This document shows positions 11,320-22,375 of a stretch of DNA of 64,000 nucleotides, piece after piece. The DNA comes from Elephas maximus indicus (taxonomy: Eukaryota > Chordata > Mammalia > Proboscidea > Elephantidae), in assembly GCF_024166365.1 (NCBI RefSeq), contig NC_064820.1, positions 52,863,501 to 52,927,500 of the forward strand, given 5' to 3'. Both the position numbers and the translations under genes were made by a program. A model generated the notes under the pieces. The model was not told where the DNA came from and made no database searches. It was given only the letters and a program-made list of their open reading frames with translations. How positions within the stretch are numbered: position 1 is the stretch's first letter; every line of letters starts with the position of its first letter.

Positions 11320-11530
11320 AAATTATTGAACACCTGTGCCTCGAGGCCTTTGCTAAGCATTTTTACATAAACAATATCATGTAATCCAACAGCCCTACAT
11401 GCCAAGGACTACTACTAAATGATTCTAAGGAAGAGAAAACAGAAGCACAGAGAGGTAAAGGTAATCAAGGGTGGAGAGGGATTCCAACACAGGCAGGCTA
11501 ACTCCAGACGTCACGCTCACCACAGCACGG
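11320..11530 (+). repeat. MIR-like SINE remnant
   Basis: It has the order of features of a MIR core (a GCTAAGCATTTTTACATAA block, then AAGAGAAAACAGAAGCACAGAGAGG, then TCCAACACAGGCAGGCTAACTCC shortened). It is ancient and strongly diverged. Confidence 0.55.
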
Positions 11531-11652
11531 AAGGATACAGAAAATAAGGCATATATAATATACCCTTGAGCTTTTTTTTCAACTGGAATTGTTTTATTTA
11601 ATGTCATATTTATCTGTATTTTATTCAACTGAAAATCTGTCAACAATAATAC

Positions 11653-11686
11653 AGCTGTTCAATTTGTTCAAATTCTTTCTCATCAT
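11653..11686 (-). pseudogene. EMB: EMB pseudogene exon 7
   Basis: Acceptor TTCTGTTACACAG is followed by ATGATGAGAAAGAATTTGAA, which in the phase expected for embigin reads D-D-E-K-E-F-E-Q-I-E-Q-L. The donor, CAGCT followed by GTATTA, is weak. Because exon 6 now ends in a different phase, this exon would be read out of frame. Confidence 0.85.
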
Positions 11687-12451
11687 CTGTGTAACAGAAG
11701 AATAATTTAAATATTGAGATTGGTTTACTATTGTTATGGAACGTCTATGTTCACTTCACTGTTCCCCAAGTTAAGAACGCTCTGTGCTGTTTTCCCTCTT
11801 TGGAATGAAGGAGAACTTTCTACATTAGATGGCAACACTTCTGTCATGACTTCCTCAGGCTCTCCAGACCTTACCCACATTTTCAACCATGCATAATTTA
11901 GTGCCTGGGGATTTTAAAACAAAAAGAAATGATGAATTTGCAATTATGTTTATTAAATTTTGGTTTAAAAAATACAGAATGTAAGATTAATTTTCTTAGT
12001 GGACCTTTGGTTTCTCAACTCATAATCTATCAGGCACAAGTTAAAAAATAGGAAACTGACATAAGAATGTCTCTTGTATGAGAACTCCAGAATGTTTGAT
12101 GAAACATTCATAAAAAATGAATTATCTCAGTGAAAGGATAATTATTTGTCTTTGCAATCTTTTATGTTAAACTTTGCCAGAACTTTCTAATAATCCAGCG
12201 CCAAAACTCGTATCACCTAATTGGTGCTCAGGCACTAGTTAGAACCAAAGAAAAGACAAGAAAGGTATTTTTAATACTAACCTTTTTAGGAAGTACATGA
12301 ATACAAGTTCATAGCTCCCTGTCACCATTGTTACTAACATAAATACCACTCCAAATAAGAAAAACTGAATTTTTCCCCAAAACTCAAAGCCACTATAATA
12401 TATTAAGTCATAATGTGACAGCTTTATAGAATCAAACAAAAGAATTCCTAC

Positions 12452-12721
12452 CTGGGTGATTCTTATATTCTTTGGCGTATACATTTCACAAAGCAGAGTA
12501 ATAGCCACTGAAAGAATAACCTCAGCAACTATTGCAAGGAATGGTTTAAGGGGCACCAAATAGCTCAGCACGACAATGGGAATTTTACTCTCGCCTAATT
12601 GGAAGACTGCATGGCACCAGTAAGATGCCCGATCTTCCTCTGAAAGTTCCATTATCTTGAGTTTGTTACATTACCATATGATCACATAGAACTTACTATT
12701 CATTTGAATGTCATCAGGGAC
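12452..12721 (-). pseudogene. EMB: EMB pseudogene exon 6 (end of Ig domain 2 plus transmembrane helix)
   Basis: An exon of 270 bp between an acceptor-like CTCCTTCTACGAG and donor CCCAG followed by GTAGGA. It encodes the end of the second Ig domain (SEEDRASYWCHAVFQLGES, with the WC cysteine) and the membrane helix (LKPFLAIVAEVILSVAITLL), including the Glu within the helix that is typical of the basigin family. A TAA at 12673-12671 interrupts the frame in the part matching the Ig2 loop. Near the 3' end a net insertion of about 2 bp changes the outgoing phase. The 67 codons after the stop remain open, so a plain frame search sees a membrane protein here. Confidence 0.93.
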
Positions 12722-13307
12722 CTCGTAGAAGGAGACCCTAAAATCCATATCTATCATATTACATAAAAGATACATGTCCTATAAGATCAGGTTTTGAGTT
12801 ACAGCTGTACAATGGTGCTAGGAAAATTGCTTACTAGGAAAGGCATGGACTAGCATATTAAAATTTGTGAGAACTTATATATAACAGAGCTTAAGTCTTA
12901 GAGTTTGATCTCCTAGAGATAGCAAACAATGTAAAGTATACTTTTCTCTAAGGTGTTAGATCTGAATGTTTAAAACTGCAGTGAGCAGATCATCATGGGT
13001 AAATATTTTATGAGAAAAAAAATAGAGAAAAAGCCCGGCCATGTGGGTTTCATGTTCTAGTTCTCAACTACTTCTTCAGTCAAAGCACTTTCTCCTTCAT
13101 AGATCACAGGCATACACTGAAAAATAACTACCCCTGAAGCTACTAAATCTGATCTTTCTTATCTAGGAAGAGCACTCACCCCCTGAAGATGGGACATCCA
13201 AATATGGGAATTGAAGATGAAATCTTTAGGCCTTTGGAGCTGGTGCAGAGAAATAGCAGAAGCCCCCTTTGGCCCTGGCATACATGTGGGTCTGCATATC
13301 TTCTGAA
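12722..13307. other. Pseudogene intron, nothing recognised
   Basis: Diverged sequence upstream of pseudogene exon 6. No repeat or gene is recognisable. Confidence 0.5.
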
Positions 13308-13487
13308 AGAGACCTGGTGGAGCAGTGGTTAAGCACTCAGCTACAAACTGGAAGGTTTCAGTTTGAACCCACCAGCCGCTCCGTGGGAAAAAGACGTGAC
13401 AGTCTGCTTCCATAAAGACTTACAGCCTTGGAAGCCCGACGGGGCAGTACTACTCTGTCGAAATCGACTCCATGGCAATGGTAATAG
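13308..13487 (+). mobile_element. AfroSINE (longer subtype)
   Basis: Forward copy with tRNA-like head (GAGACCTGGTGGAGCAGTGG), B-box-like CAGTTTGAACCCACC, the linker GACAGTCTGCTTCC and the RTE-like end GAAATCGACTCCATGGCAATG. Confidence 0.88.
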
Positions 13488-14450
13488 GCACACCTTCTGG
13501 TCTTTTCATTTCTGATTTCTCAAACAGACTGGCTGCTGTGATTCTCTGAATTTTCTTCACCCTCTCAAGAGCCATACCAAGATATTTCTTGGGGCTTCTT
13601 ATTTAATCTATTGAAATTAAATTTTATTTTCAAGCCACTTGATGCCTTCACTGCTTTCTTACTCCAATGCACTGCTCAGTAAATGCTTGTCTGCATACCA
13701 GTATTCTCAGACATTATCTAATGAAGAGCTGTCTGAGTTTGTAATTTGCCAAAATATTAAAGCAAACTGGCTGGGATGCCTTTTACAAATACACCCTAAA
13801 TCAGAGCTAGTGAATCACAAGTACGTGTCCTGCAGTTGTATAGGCGCCACAGGTGTTTCTGACACAGATCATTAGTCTACTTTTTGAAAAATACTTGATT
13901 GAGGGTTTCTGTACCTTATTCCTCTGCATTTTATTCACATCCTGATGACAGCACTGGGTTTTGGTGGGTTAATGTCATCCATGCTTAGGGCCAAATTAAA
14001 AGGAATTAGCATAGCTGGTGGAGAAGTACAGGTATACGTAAGTTTGTATTCTAAAACTAGAAGATAAATTAGATTTAGTCTACATTTCATCTGATATTAC
14101 ATATACATAAATAAAATATGTTGTGCATCTCAAATGACAAAATTTCTGTTTATTTTTACATATTTACTTTTTAAAAGAAATATTTAAATACAGGTAAACA
14201 ATGATTGCCTTTTCTAGTCACCAATAAGAGAGACAAGCTGAAGTGTTAATGGTTTAAGTTTACACCTACGTGATTTGGAGCCACTTCTCAAAAAATTAAA
14301 CCAATGTTACCACAGAATCAGACACTATGCTTTCTATGTCCTTCCTCTGTCATCCTCCAGCAGCCTAGCATAGCATCCATTGTGTTGAAGAAGGAATTTA
14401 ATATCTCTTTTTAACATCTACTGTATCCCATACTTTTCCTTTTAGAACTA
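13488..14450. other. Pseudogene intron, nothing recognised
   Basis: AT-rich sequence with no repeat or gene I can name. A short open frame at 13639-13875 has no recognisable content. Confidence 0.5.
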
Positions 14451-14462
14451 CAACTTGCTTTT

Positions 14463-14617
14463 CCAAAAATCCGTATCTGTTACCATCGAGTCGATTCCAA
14501 ATCACAGTGACCCTATATGACAGAGTAGAACTGCCCCATAGAGTTTCCAAGGTGTGCCTGGAGGATTCGAACTGCTGACCTTTTCGTTAGCAGCTATCGC
14601 ACTTAACCACTACACCG
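14463..14617 (-). mobile_element. AfroSINE with perfect target-site duplication
   Basis: Reverse SINE bounded by CAACTTGCTTTT at 14451-14462 and 14618-14629 (12 bp, identical). The tRNA end stops short of the usual CAGGGTTTCC. Confidence 0.92.
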
Positions 14618-14840
14618 CAACTTGCTTTTAAGAAGGCTTTAATTTCAATGCTTATTAACACCAGGGTAAAAGAAGGGTGTTGCCCAAGGGACAATGTCCT
14701 GAATTTCCCTGTCATTAGGAGGAAGGAGGAAAGCTAGACATAATTTATTGAATACTAATGTTTTTGTTAGATCAGCTCTTTGAATGGTCATGTTTCTTAA
14801 ATAAATCAGAATTAAAATTATTTGGCTTCTCTTAGGTCTC

Positions 14841-15281
14841 CAGAAGGCCAAAAAATGTCAATGATACTTAAGCGCTAAGTTTAAGTTATCACATTTTCTA
14901 CATATATTCTTTTCTCAAATGGTGCAGTTTTATTGCATTTATCAGATATTTTAGAAAACAGAAACAGGAAAAGACTGGCTTTTTTTTTTCCCTAGTAACT
15001 TAAACTGATTTAGAAAACAGATCTTTTAGAGGAGCGTATTTCAAATCGATCAACTAAAATGAATCGTGACTTCCTTCTATAAGAATTTAAATAAATTGCT
15101 AAATTTAAAAACAAAGTAACAGCTTACAAAACATTCTGAGTAACTTCAGATGTATAATGTAATATGCTGACAATATAAAATGACAGCTCCATTTATCACT
15201 GTTCCTTCTTTATGGGCACATTTTAAATAGGAAGATAGTAGAAGTATAAAAGTCTTAGGAATTTGGAATCTGTTATACTAG
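14841..15281 (+). repeat. Left copy of about 440-bp direct repeat flanking the RTE LINE
   Basis: Starts CAGAAGGCCAAAAAA and ends TTATACTAG directly against the RTE 3' end. The same sequence, at roughly 85% identity by eye, resumes at 18463 directly after the RTE 5' end and continues, split by an L1, to about 22183. It is unique sequence, not a known repeat. Confidence 0.82.
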
Positions 15282-18200
15282 TTGTTGTCATTGTTAGGTG
15301 CCCTTAAGTCAGTTTTGACTCATAGCAACCTTATGTACAGCAGAACAAAACACTGCCCAGTCCTGTGCCATCCTCATAATCATTGTTACGATTGAGCACA
15401 TTGTTGCAGCCACTGTGTCAGTCTATTTCATTGCGGGTCTTCCTCTTTTTCACTGACCCTCTACTTTACCAAGCATGATGTCCTTCTCCAAGGACTGATC
15501 CCTCCTGATAGCATGTCCAAAGTATCTAAGACACAGTTTCACCATCCCGGCTTCTAAGAAGCATTCTGGCTGTACTTCTTCCAGACAGATTTGTTCCTTC
15601 TTCTAGCAGTCTACAGTATATTCAATATTCTTCTCCAGCACCATCATTCAAAGATACCAGTTCTTCTCTGATCTTCCTTAATCATTGCAGAGCCTTCGCA
15701 TGCATATGAGGTGATTGAAAACACGATGCCTTGGGTCAAGCACGCCTTACTCCGTAAAGTGACATCTTTGCTTTTTAATACTTTAAAGAGGCCTTTTGCA
15801 GCAGATTTGCCCAATACAATGCATCGTTTGATTTCCTGACTGCTGTTTCCATGCGCGTTGATCGTAGATCCACGTAAAATGAAATCCTTGACAATTTGAA
15901 ATTTTTCTCCATTTTTCATGATGTTTCTCATTGGTCCATTTGTGAGGATTTTTGTTTTATGTTGAGGTGTAATTTATATGGAAAGCTGTGGTCTTTGATC
16001 TTCATCAGTAAGTGCTTCAAGTCCTCTTCACTTTCAGCAAGCAAGGTTGTGTTATCTACATATTGCAGGACATTAATGAGTCTTCGACCAATCCTGATGC
16101 CACATTCTTCTTCATATAGTCTAGCTTCTTGGATTATTTGTGCAGCATACAGATTGAGTACTTCTGGTGAAAAGATACAACTCTGACACAAACCTTTCCC
16201 GAATTTAAACCATGAAGTACTCCCTTGCTCTGTTTGAATGACTTCCTCTTAGTCTATGTACAGGGTCTGCATGAGCACGATTAGGTATTCTGGAATTCCC
16301 ATTCTTTGCAATGTTATCCATAATTTGTTATGATCTACACAGTCAAATGCCTTTGTGTAGTCAATAAAACACAAGTAAACATCTTTCTGGTATTCTCTAC
16401 TTTCAGACAAGATCCATCTGACAACAGTAATGATATCCCTCGTTCCACCTACTCTTCTGAATCTGCCTTGAATTTCTGGCAGTTCCCTGTTGATGCACCG
16501 CTGCAACTGCTTTTGAATGATCTTTACCAAAATTGAACTTAAGTGTGATATTAATGATATTGTTCGATAACTTATGCATTCTGTTAGATTGTCTTTCTTT
16601 GGAATGGCCACATATATGGATCTCTTCCAGTCGTTTGTCTAGGTGGCTGTCTTTCAAATTTCTTGTCATACACAGGTAAGCACTTCGCATGCTGCATGCA
16701 TTTGTTGAAACATCTCAATTGGTATTCCATCAGATTCCAGAGCCTTGTTTTTCACCAATGCCTGCAGCGCATCTTGAACTTCTTCCTTCAGTACCATTGG
16801 TTCCTAATCACATGCTACCTCCTCAAATGGTTGAATGTCAACCAATTCTTTTTGGTACAGTGACTCTGTGTATTCCTTCCATTTTCTTTTGATGCTTCCT
16901 GGGTTGTTTAATATTTTCCCTGTAAAATCCTTCAATATTGCAACTGACAGCTTGAAATTTTTCTTCAGTTCTTTCAGCTTGAGAAACGCTGAGCATGTTC
17001 TTCCCTTTTGGTTTCCGAACTCCAGGTCTTTGCACATTTCATTATGTTGTTGTCGCTGCTCGGTGCCATCAACTGCCCCCTAGGTTTTCCAAGGAGCAAA
17101 TGGTGGATTTGAACTGTTGACCTTTTAGTTAGCACCGAGATCTTAACCACTATGCCACCAGGGCTCCCATTCCATTATTTTACTTTGTCTTCTCAAGCTG
17201 CCCTTTAAAATCTTCTGTTCAACTCCTTTATTTCATCATTTCTTCCTTTACGCGTTAGCTACTTGACATTCAAGAGCAAGTTTCAGAGTCTTTTCTGACA
17301 TCCATTTTGATCTTTTCTTTCTTTCCTGTCTTTTTAATGACTTCTTGCTTTCTTCATGTATGATGTCCTTGATGTCATTCTACAATTCTTCTGGTCTTTG
17401 GTCATTAGTGTTCAATGTGTGAAATCTATTCTTGAGCTGGTCTCTAAATTCAGGTGGGATATACTCAAGGTTGTACTTTGACTCTCTTGGACTTGTTCTA
17501 ATTTTCTTCAGCTTCAACTTGAACTTCCACAGGAGCAATTGATGTTCTGCTCTGCAGTCAGTGCCTGGCCTTGTTCTGACTGATGATATTGAGCTTTTCC
17601 ATCATCTCTTTCCACAGATGTAGTTGATTCGATTTCTATGTATTCTATGTGGCCAGGTCCACATCTATAGTCACCATTTATGTTGGTGAAAAAGGTATTC
17701 GCAATGATGAAGTTGTTGGTCTTGCAAAATTCTATCATGCAATCTCCAGCATTGTTTCTATCACCAAGGCCATATTTTCCAACTACCAAACCTTCTTCTT
17801 TGTTTCCAACTTTTGAATTCCAATCATCAGTAATTATCAATGCATCTTGGTTGCATGTTTTATCAATTTCAGACTACAGAAGTTGGTAACGATCTTCAAT
17901 TTCTTCATCTTTGGCCATAGTGGTTGGTGGGTAATTTTGAATAATAGTTGTATTACTGGTCATCTTTGTAGACATACGGATATTATAACTGACAGCAGTG
18001 TATTTCAGGATAGATTTTGAAATGTTCTTTTTGACGATGAATACAATGCCATTCCTCTTCAATTTGTCATTCCCAGGACAATAGACATTATGATCCTCCG
18101 ATTCAAAATGAAGAGTACCAATCCATTTCAGCTCACTAATGCCTAGGATGTCAAAGCTTATGCATTCCATTTCATTTGTGATGATTTCCAACTTTTCTAG

Positions 18201-18460
18201 ATTCATACTTTGTACATTCCAAGTTCCTATTATTAATGGATGTTTACAGTTGTTTCCTCTCATTTTTAATCATGCCACATCAGCAAATGAAGGACTACCA
18301 GGTCCTTCTTCCTAGTTTGTCTCAGTCTGGAAGCTCATCTGAAACCTGTGTACAACATGTGACCCTGTTGCTACTTGAAATATCTGTGGCATGGCTTCCA
18401 GAATCACAGCAACACACAAGCCCCCACATTATGACAAACTGACAGATGTGTGGTGGACGT
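15282..18460 (-). mobile_element. Near full-length RTE-type LINE, inverted
   Basis: Reverse copy of the same family as the 0.9-4.06 kb element. The 3' tail TTGTTGTCATTGTTAGGTGC is at 15282. The RT catalytic motif is degraded (LQYVDNTTLL at about 16050), motif A reads FIDYTKAFDCVD at about 16340, and endonuclease motifs (TWNVQSMNL, TDDWNSKVG) lie at 17.8-18.2 kb. The 5' end near 18460 extends further than in the forward copy, into an ACGTCCACCACACATCTGTC start. Many stops and frameshifts break it, and an AfroSINE has entered it at about 17.05 kb. Confidence 0.92.
17045..17168 (-). mobile_element. AfroSINE nested in the RTE LINE
   Basis: An internally shortened SINE (GGTGCCATCAACTGCCCCCT to CCACCAGGGCTCCC) interrupts the RTE between TTTGCACATTTCATTATG and ATTCCATTATTTTAC. 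These two flanks approximate a duplicated target. Confidence 0.82.
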
Positions 18461-18462
18461 TA

Positions 18463-18700
18463 CAGAAGGCCAAAAAAAAAAAAAAAAGACACTAATAGAA
18501 CTCAAGATCTAAGTTGAAGTCATCAAATTTTCTACATATATTCTTTCCTCAAAGGGTGCAGTTGCATTGCATTTATCACAGATATTTTAGAAGACAGAAA
18601 CAGGAAAAGACTGGCTTTTTTTTGGTTACTTTCACAGAATAAGAAATCAAATTTCTTTGAGGAGAATATTTTGAACATGGTCAACTAAAAATGAATTGTG
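18463..18700 (+). repeat. Right copy of flanking direct repeat, part 1
   Basis: Homologous to 14841-15070: shares CAGAAGGCCAAAAA, TTTTCTACATATATTCTTT and ACAGAAACAGGAAAAGACTG. It ends at the HAL1-like L1 insertion site; part 2 resumes at 21951. Confidence 0.82.
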
Positions 18701-18931
18701 GGAAGGCGGGATCAAGATGACACAGTAGTCAGGTGCTTCCACTGGTCTCTCTTACAACAAAGACCTTAAAAAACAAGTGAATCAGTTATAAATGTGACAA
18801 GCTGGGAGACCTGAACATCAAAGGCAAAATTAAGAAATTGGACTGAGTGACAGGGGATGGAGAGATGGTTCAGAAGCAGCAAGGAGTTGCCAGATCTGAT
18901 TTGGAGGGAATCAGTGCCCCTCAAGCATGAT

Positions 18932-19440
18932 CCCCTGAAGCGACAGCGGCAGGGCTGGAAGCAGCATTCTAGATGCAGTTTCCTCAGCAAAAGAGTGTGA
19001 GTGAGTGGCGCAGGCCCAATCCCCTGTCGCAACCACAGCGGGCCTGGTGGTAGTCTTTAGGACATGGTTTCCTCAAGCAAAAGAGAGTGAGTGAGTGGCG
19101 CAGGCCCAATCCCCTGTCGCAACCACAGCCGGCCTGGTGGTAGTCTTTGGGACATGGTTTCCTCAAGCAAAAGAGAGTGAGTGAGTGGCGCAGGCCCAAT
19201 CCCCTGTCGCAACCACAGCCGGCCTGGTGGTAGTCTTTGGGACATGGTTTCCTCAAGCAAAAGAGAGTGAGTGAGTGGCGCAGGCCCAATCCCCTGTCGC
19301 AACCACAGCCGGCCTGGTGGTAGTCTTTGGGACATGGTTTCCTCAAGCAAAAGAGAGTGAGTGAGTGGCGCAGGCCCGATCCACTGGAGCAACCATGGCC
19401 GGGCTGGTGGTGGCCTTTAGGATGCAGTTTCCTTGGCCAC
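18932..19440 (+). repeat. 90-bp tandem monomers in the L1 5'UTR
   Basis: Units begin at 18932 (degenerate), 19021, 19111, 19201, 19291 and 19381 (degenerate). Three of the central units are nearly identical, with motifs CCCCTGTCGCAACCACAGC and AAGAGAGTGAGTGAGTGGCG. Because 90 is divisible by 3 the array yields long repetitive open frames on the - strand, which are artefacts. In mouse L1, comparable monomers act as promoters; that role here is inference. Confidence 0.92.
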
Positions 19441-20517
19441 AGACAGCCAACAGCACGGAGTCTACTCATACCTCCAGAATCAGCGAAGAACAGCGGCAAA
19501 AGATAAGCATTCGTGTCTAATTTACCACACGGATCAAATAGCACCCCTTTCAAAAGAACTCTCTCCCATTTATCTGATCCCTCCCCCTTCTTCCTCAGGC
19601 ACTGAGCCAGCTTCCATGACAGTCTATTTCCCTGGGCCTGAGATAGGTCCTGCAGTACACCCTGAGCCATTCACCTGGCCTTGGAGAAGGAACAAATTAA
19701 CAAACTGGGAAAAAATAATCTGCCAGCTCCCCTAATCTGGGAACTTAGGGCAGAAGCAGCTCCTGTTCAGGCACAAGCAGCCCATGGACTTTGAATGCCT
19801 TTCACCCTTGCATGGACCTGTGTGGCCCCATTTCAGTACCTAGGCCCTTGTTGTCAGAATGCAAGGGTATATGTGACTAAGGTCTGATTTTACTGTTTTA
19901 GCTTTGTGGTGGAGAGGAGGGTTTTTGATGTTTAACACCACTCTGCCTATTGAGCAGGGTACTCACCTACTCACATCAGGGGCCTGAGGACTGGTGGCTC
20001 CAACTACATTATTTAGCTACCCTCGACAGGGGTCCAAGCATAAGTGCTGCCTCCCAGTCCTTACAGCTAAAAGCATTGGATGCCTATGGTATGGCTGCAG
20101 AGACCAACCACCTGTGTGCTGTAGAGAACAGGAAGATGCCTTCCTCGCAGACACTCAGGGGAAGGTTGTCAGCTCTCTGCCTTGCTCAGAGTGTGACCCT
20201 TGCTGCAAACAGAAACCTGTGCATACACCAATCACCACTGCACCTCTAAAACCATAGGTGAGAGCCTGCATCACACATTTGGTGACCAACTACCGGGACA
20301 CCTGAGCTGAATCCATACAAGAAAAATGAATGGACTCCTAGGCTCATATACCTGGAAACAGGTCTAGCCATCTGGTGACAGGACATTAGAGCTTCAAAGG
20401 CTCCAATAATCAAGCTAGCTCACTCGAGCGGTCTATTTGGGTGTATCAAAAGAAAACAAAGCAAGAAGCTGGGACACAATAATCAGACATAAAATAAATT
20501 AATACAATAACTTATAG

Positions 20518-21519
20518 ATGGCTCAGAGACAACAGTCAATATCAAATCACATAAAGAAGCAAACCACAATTGCTTCAACACGGTCCAAAACAAAGGATCA
20601 AGGAATCTTCCAGGTGAAGATATATTCCTGGAATTACAAGAGGTAGGATGCAAGAGATTAATATACAGAACTCCTCAAGAGATCAGGAAGGAAATCAGGC
20701 AAAAAGCAGAACAAGCAAAGGAACACACAGATAAAGCAGTCAGGGAAATTAAGAAGGTTATTCAAGAGCATAATGAAAAATTTAATAGGCTGCAAGAATC
20801 CATAGAGAGACATCAATCAGAAATTCAGAAGATTAACAATAAAAGTTCAGAATTAGACAACTCAATAGAAAGTCAGAGGAGCAGAATTGAGGAAATGGAA
20901 GTCAGAATTAGTGAGACTGAAGATAAAATACTCGGCACCAATATATTCAAAGAAAAATCAGGTAAAAGAATTCTAAAAAATAAAGAAATCCTAAGAGTCA
21001 TGTGGGACTTTATCAAGAGAAATAACCTACGAATGACTGGAGTACCAGAACAGGGAGAGAAAACAGAAAAAAAAAGAGAGAGAGAGAATTGTTGAAGATC
21101 TGTTGGCAGAACACTTCCCTGATATTGTGAAAGATGAGAAGATATCTATCAAAGATGCTCATCGAACCCCACACAAGGTAGATGCCAAAAGAAAGTTATC
21201 AAGACATATTATAATTGAACTTGCCAAAACCAAAGATAAAGAGAGAATTTTAAGAGTGGCTAGGCATAAACGAAAAGTCAGCTACAAAAAAGAGTCAGTA
21301 AGACTAAGCTCAAGCTACTTAGTAAAAACCACGCAGGCAAGAAGGCAATGGGATGACATATATAAAGCCTTGAAGGAAAAAAATTGCCAGCCAAGAATCA
21401 TATATCCAGCAAAACTGTTTCTCAAATATGAAGGTAAAATTAGGACATTTCTAGATAAACAGAAGATTAGGGAATTTACAAAAGCCAAACCAAAAAAAAA
21501 AAGGGAGTCCTCTGGTTAG
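20518..21519 (+). pseudogene. L1 ORF1p (RNA-binding protein), frameshifted
   Basis: Starts ATGGCTCAGAGACAACAG. It encodes a Lys/Glu-rich coiled coil (KEIRQKAEQAKEHTDKAVRE and following), an RRM-like part (NLRMTGVPEQGE) and a C-terminal domain (RHIIIELAKTKDKERILR, QARRQWDDIYKALKEK, YPAKLFLKYEGKIRTFLDKQ). This is the order of L1 ORF1p, a trimeric nucleic-acid chaperone. At least two frameshifts break it: one near 20620, the other in the A/GA-rich tract at about 21066-21089. It is not translatable as one protein. Confidence 0.88.
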
Positions 21520-21950
21520 AAAATCAATAACATCTGATAACAACCCAAGACTAGAACACAGGACAGAGCAACCAGATATCAATTCAGATAGGGAAATCAC
21601 AAAAATAAATCAAGATTTAAAAAAAAAAAAAAACTCAAAACTGGGAAACAGAGACATCATTATGTAAAAGATGACAAAATTAAATCAATAAAGAGGGACT
21701 AAAAAATGTAGACATAGATCTCTCATATGGAGAGGAAGTCAAGGTGATATGGAGAGATGAAACTTTGGCTTTAAGTTAGAAAAATAGGGGTAAATAATAA
21801 GTTAATCACAAAGGGGGCTAACAATCCTACACATCGAAATAAAATACAAGAAAAACATAAAGACTCAGCAAAAACGAAATCAACAACAATGAAAAAGAGG
21901 AAAAGACAATTTATAAAGAAAAACTACTCAGCACAAAAAATTAAGTGGAA

Positions 21951-22183
21951 TAAAAATGAATTGCGACTTCCTTTTAAACAATTTAAATAAAATGCTAAAT
22001 TTAAAAAACAAAGTAACAGCTTACTTTTATAAAACATTCACAGTAACTTTAGTTGTGTAATGTAATATGCTTACAATTTGAGATGACAATTGCATTTATC
22101 ACTGTCCTTTCTTTATGAATACATATTAAAGAGCAAGATAATAGAGGCATAAATAGCCCTAAGAGTTTTAAATGTTATAATAG
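21951..22183 (+). repeat. Right copy of flanking direct repeat, part 2
   Basis: Homologous to about 15056-15281: GCTAAATTTAAAAAACAAAG, AGTAACAGCTTAC, GTAATGTAATATGCT and TTTATCACTGT all recur in order. Homology ends at TTATAATAG, matching TTATACTAG where the RTE joins the left copy. Confidence 0.82.
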
Positions 22184-22244
22184 CATTACTTATGAATCAA
22201 AAGTTTTTATTTAGTTTCTTCAAATCAAAGACATTTAATCTTGC

Positions 22245-22350
22245 CTGTACACTCCCATTACTACAGTACCGGATCCAATTTAAAGAAAACAATCTTGGCA
22301 TTTACACATCGAGATAGTAGAATCCCCCATATACACAATGATATTCATCA
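22245..22350 (-). pseudogene. EMB: EMB pseudogene exon 5 (start of Ig domain 2)
   Basis: Reading leftwards it gives YMGDSTISMCKCQDCF and then, after a 1-bp deletion near 22285, SLNWIRYCSNGSVQ, matching the start of the second embigin Ig domain with its CKCQ-C-F pattern. The 3' border reads GTACAG followed by GCAAGA, a GC-type donor or a decayed GT donor. Outgoing phase 0 agrees with exon 6. The upstream border (about 22350-22375) could not be fixed. Confidence 0.85.
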
Positions 22351-22375
22351 TCATAAATTTGTTAATTGAGAATGA

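Larger units (their letters stand above)
18701..21950 (+). mobile_element. ORF1-only (HAL1-like) L1 element
   Basis: The element is bounded by 15-bp duplications TAAAAATGAATTG(T/C)G at 18686-18700 and 21951-21965. The related sequence at 15048-15075 shows the site uninterrupted. It begins GGAAGGCGGGATCAAGATGA, a typical L1 5' end, then has a 5'UTR with a 90-bp tandem array, ORF1 (about 20518-21519) and a short A-rich spacer. No ORF2 or L1 3'UTR is present, yet the far duplication is intact, so it integrated in this form. This is the organisation called HAL1 in mammals; internal priming or premature polyadenylation of a normal L1 transcript is an alternative. Confidence 0.86.

Noticed and set aside
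12239-12652. A 137-codon open frame on the - strand that looks like a small membrane protein
   Set aside because: The first 67 codons are embigin pseudogene exon 6 and the rest reads through a splice donor into intron sequence. An in-frame TAA lies just upstream.
19021-19380. CRISPR-like array (regular repeats)
   Set aside because: The repeats are contiguous with no unique spacers, inside a mammalian L1 5'UTR.
18984-19670. A 228-codon repetitive open frame on the - strand
   Set aside because: Product of the 90-bp tandem array in the L1 5'UTR; the period is a multiple of three, so any open unit stays open.
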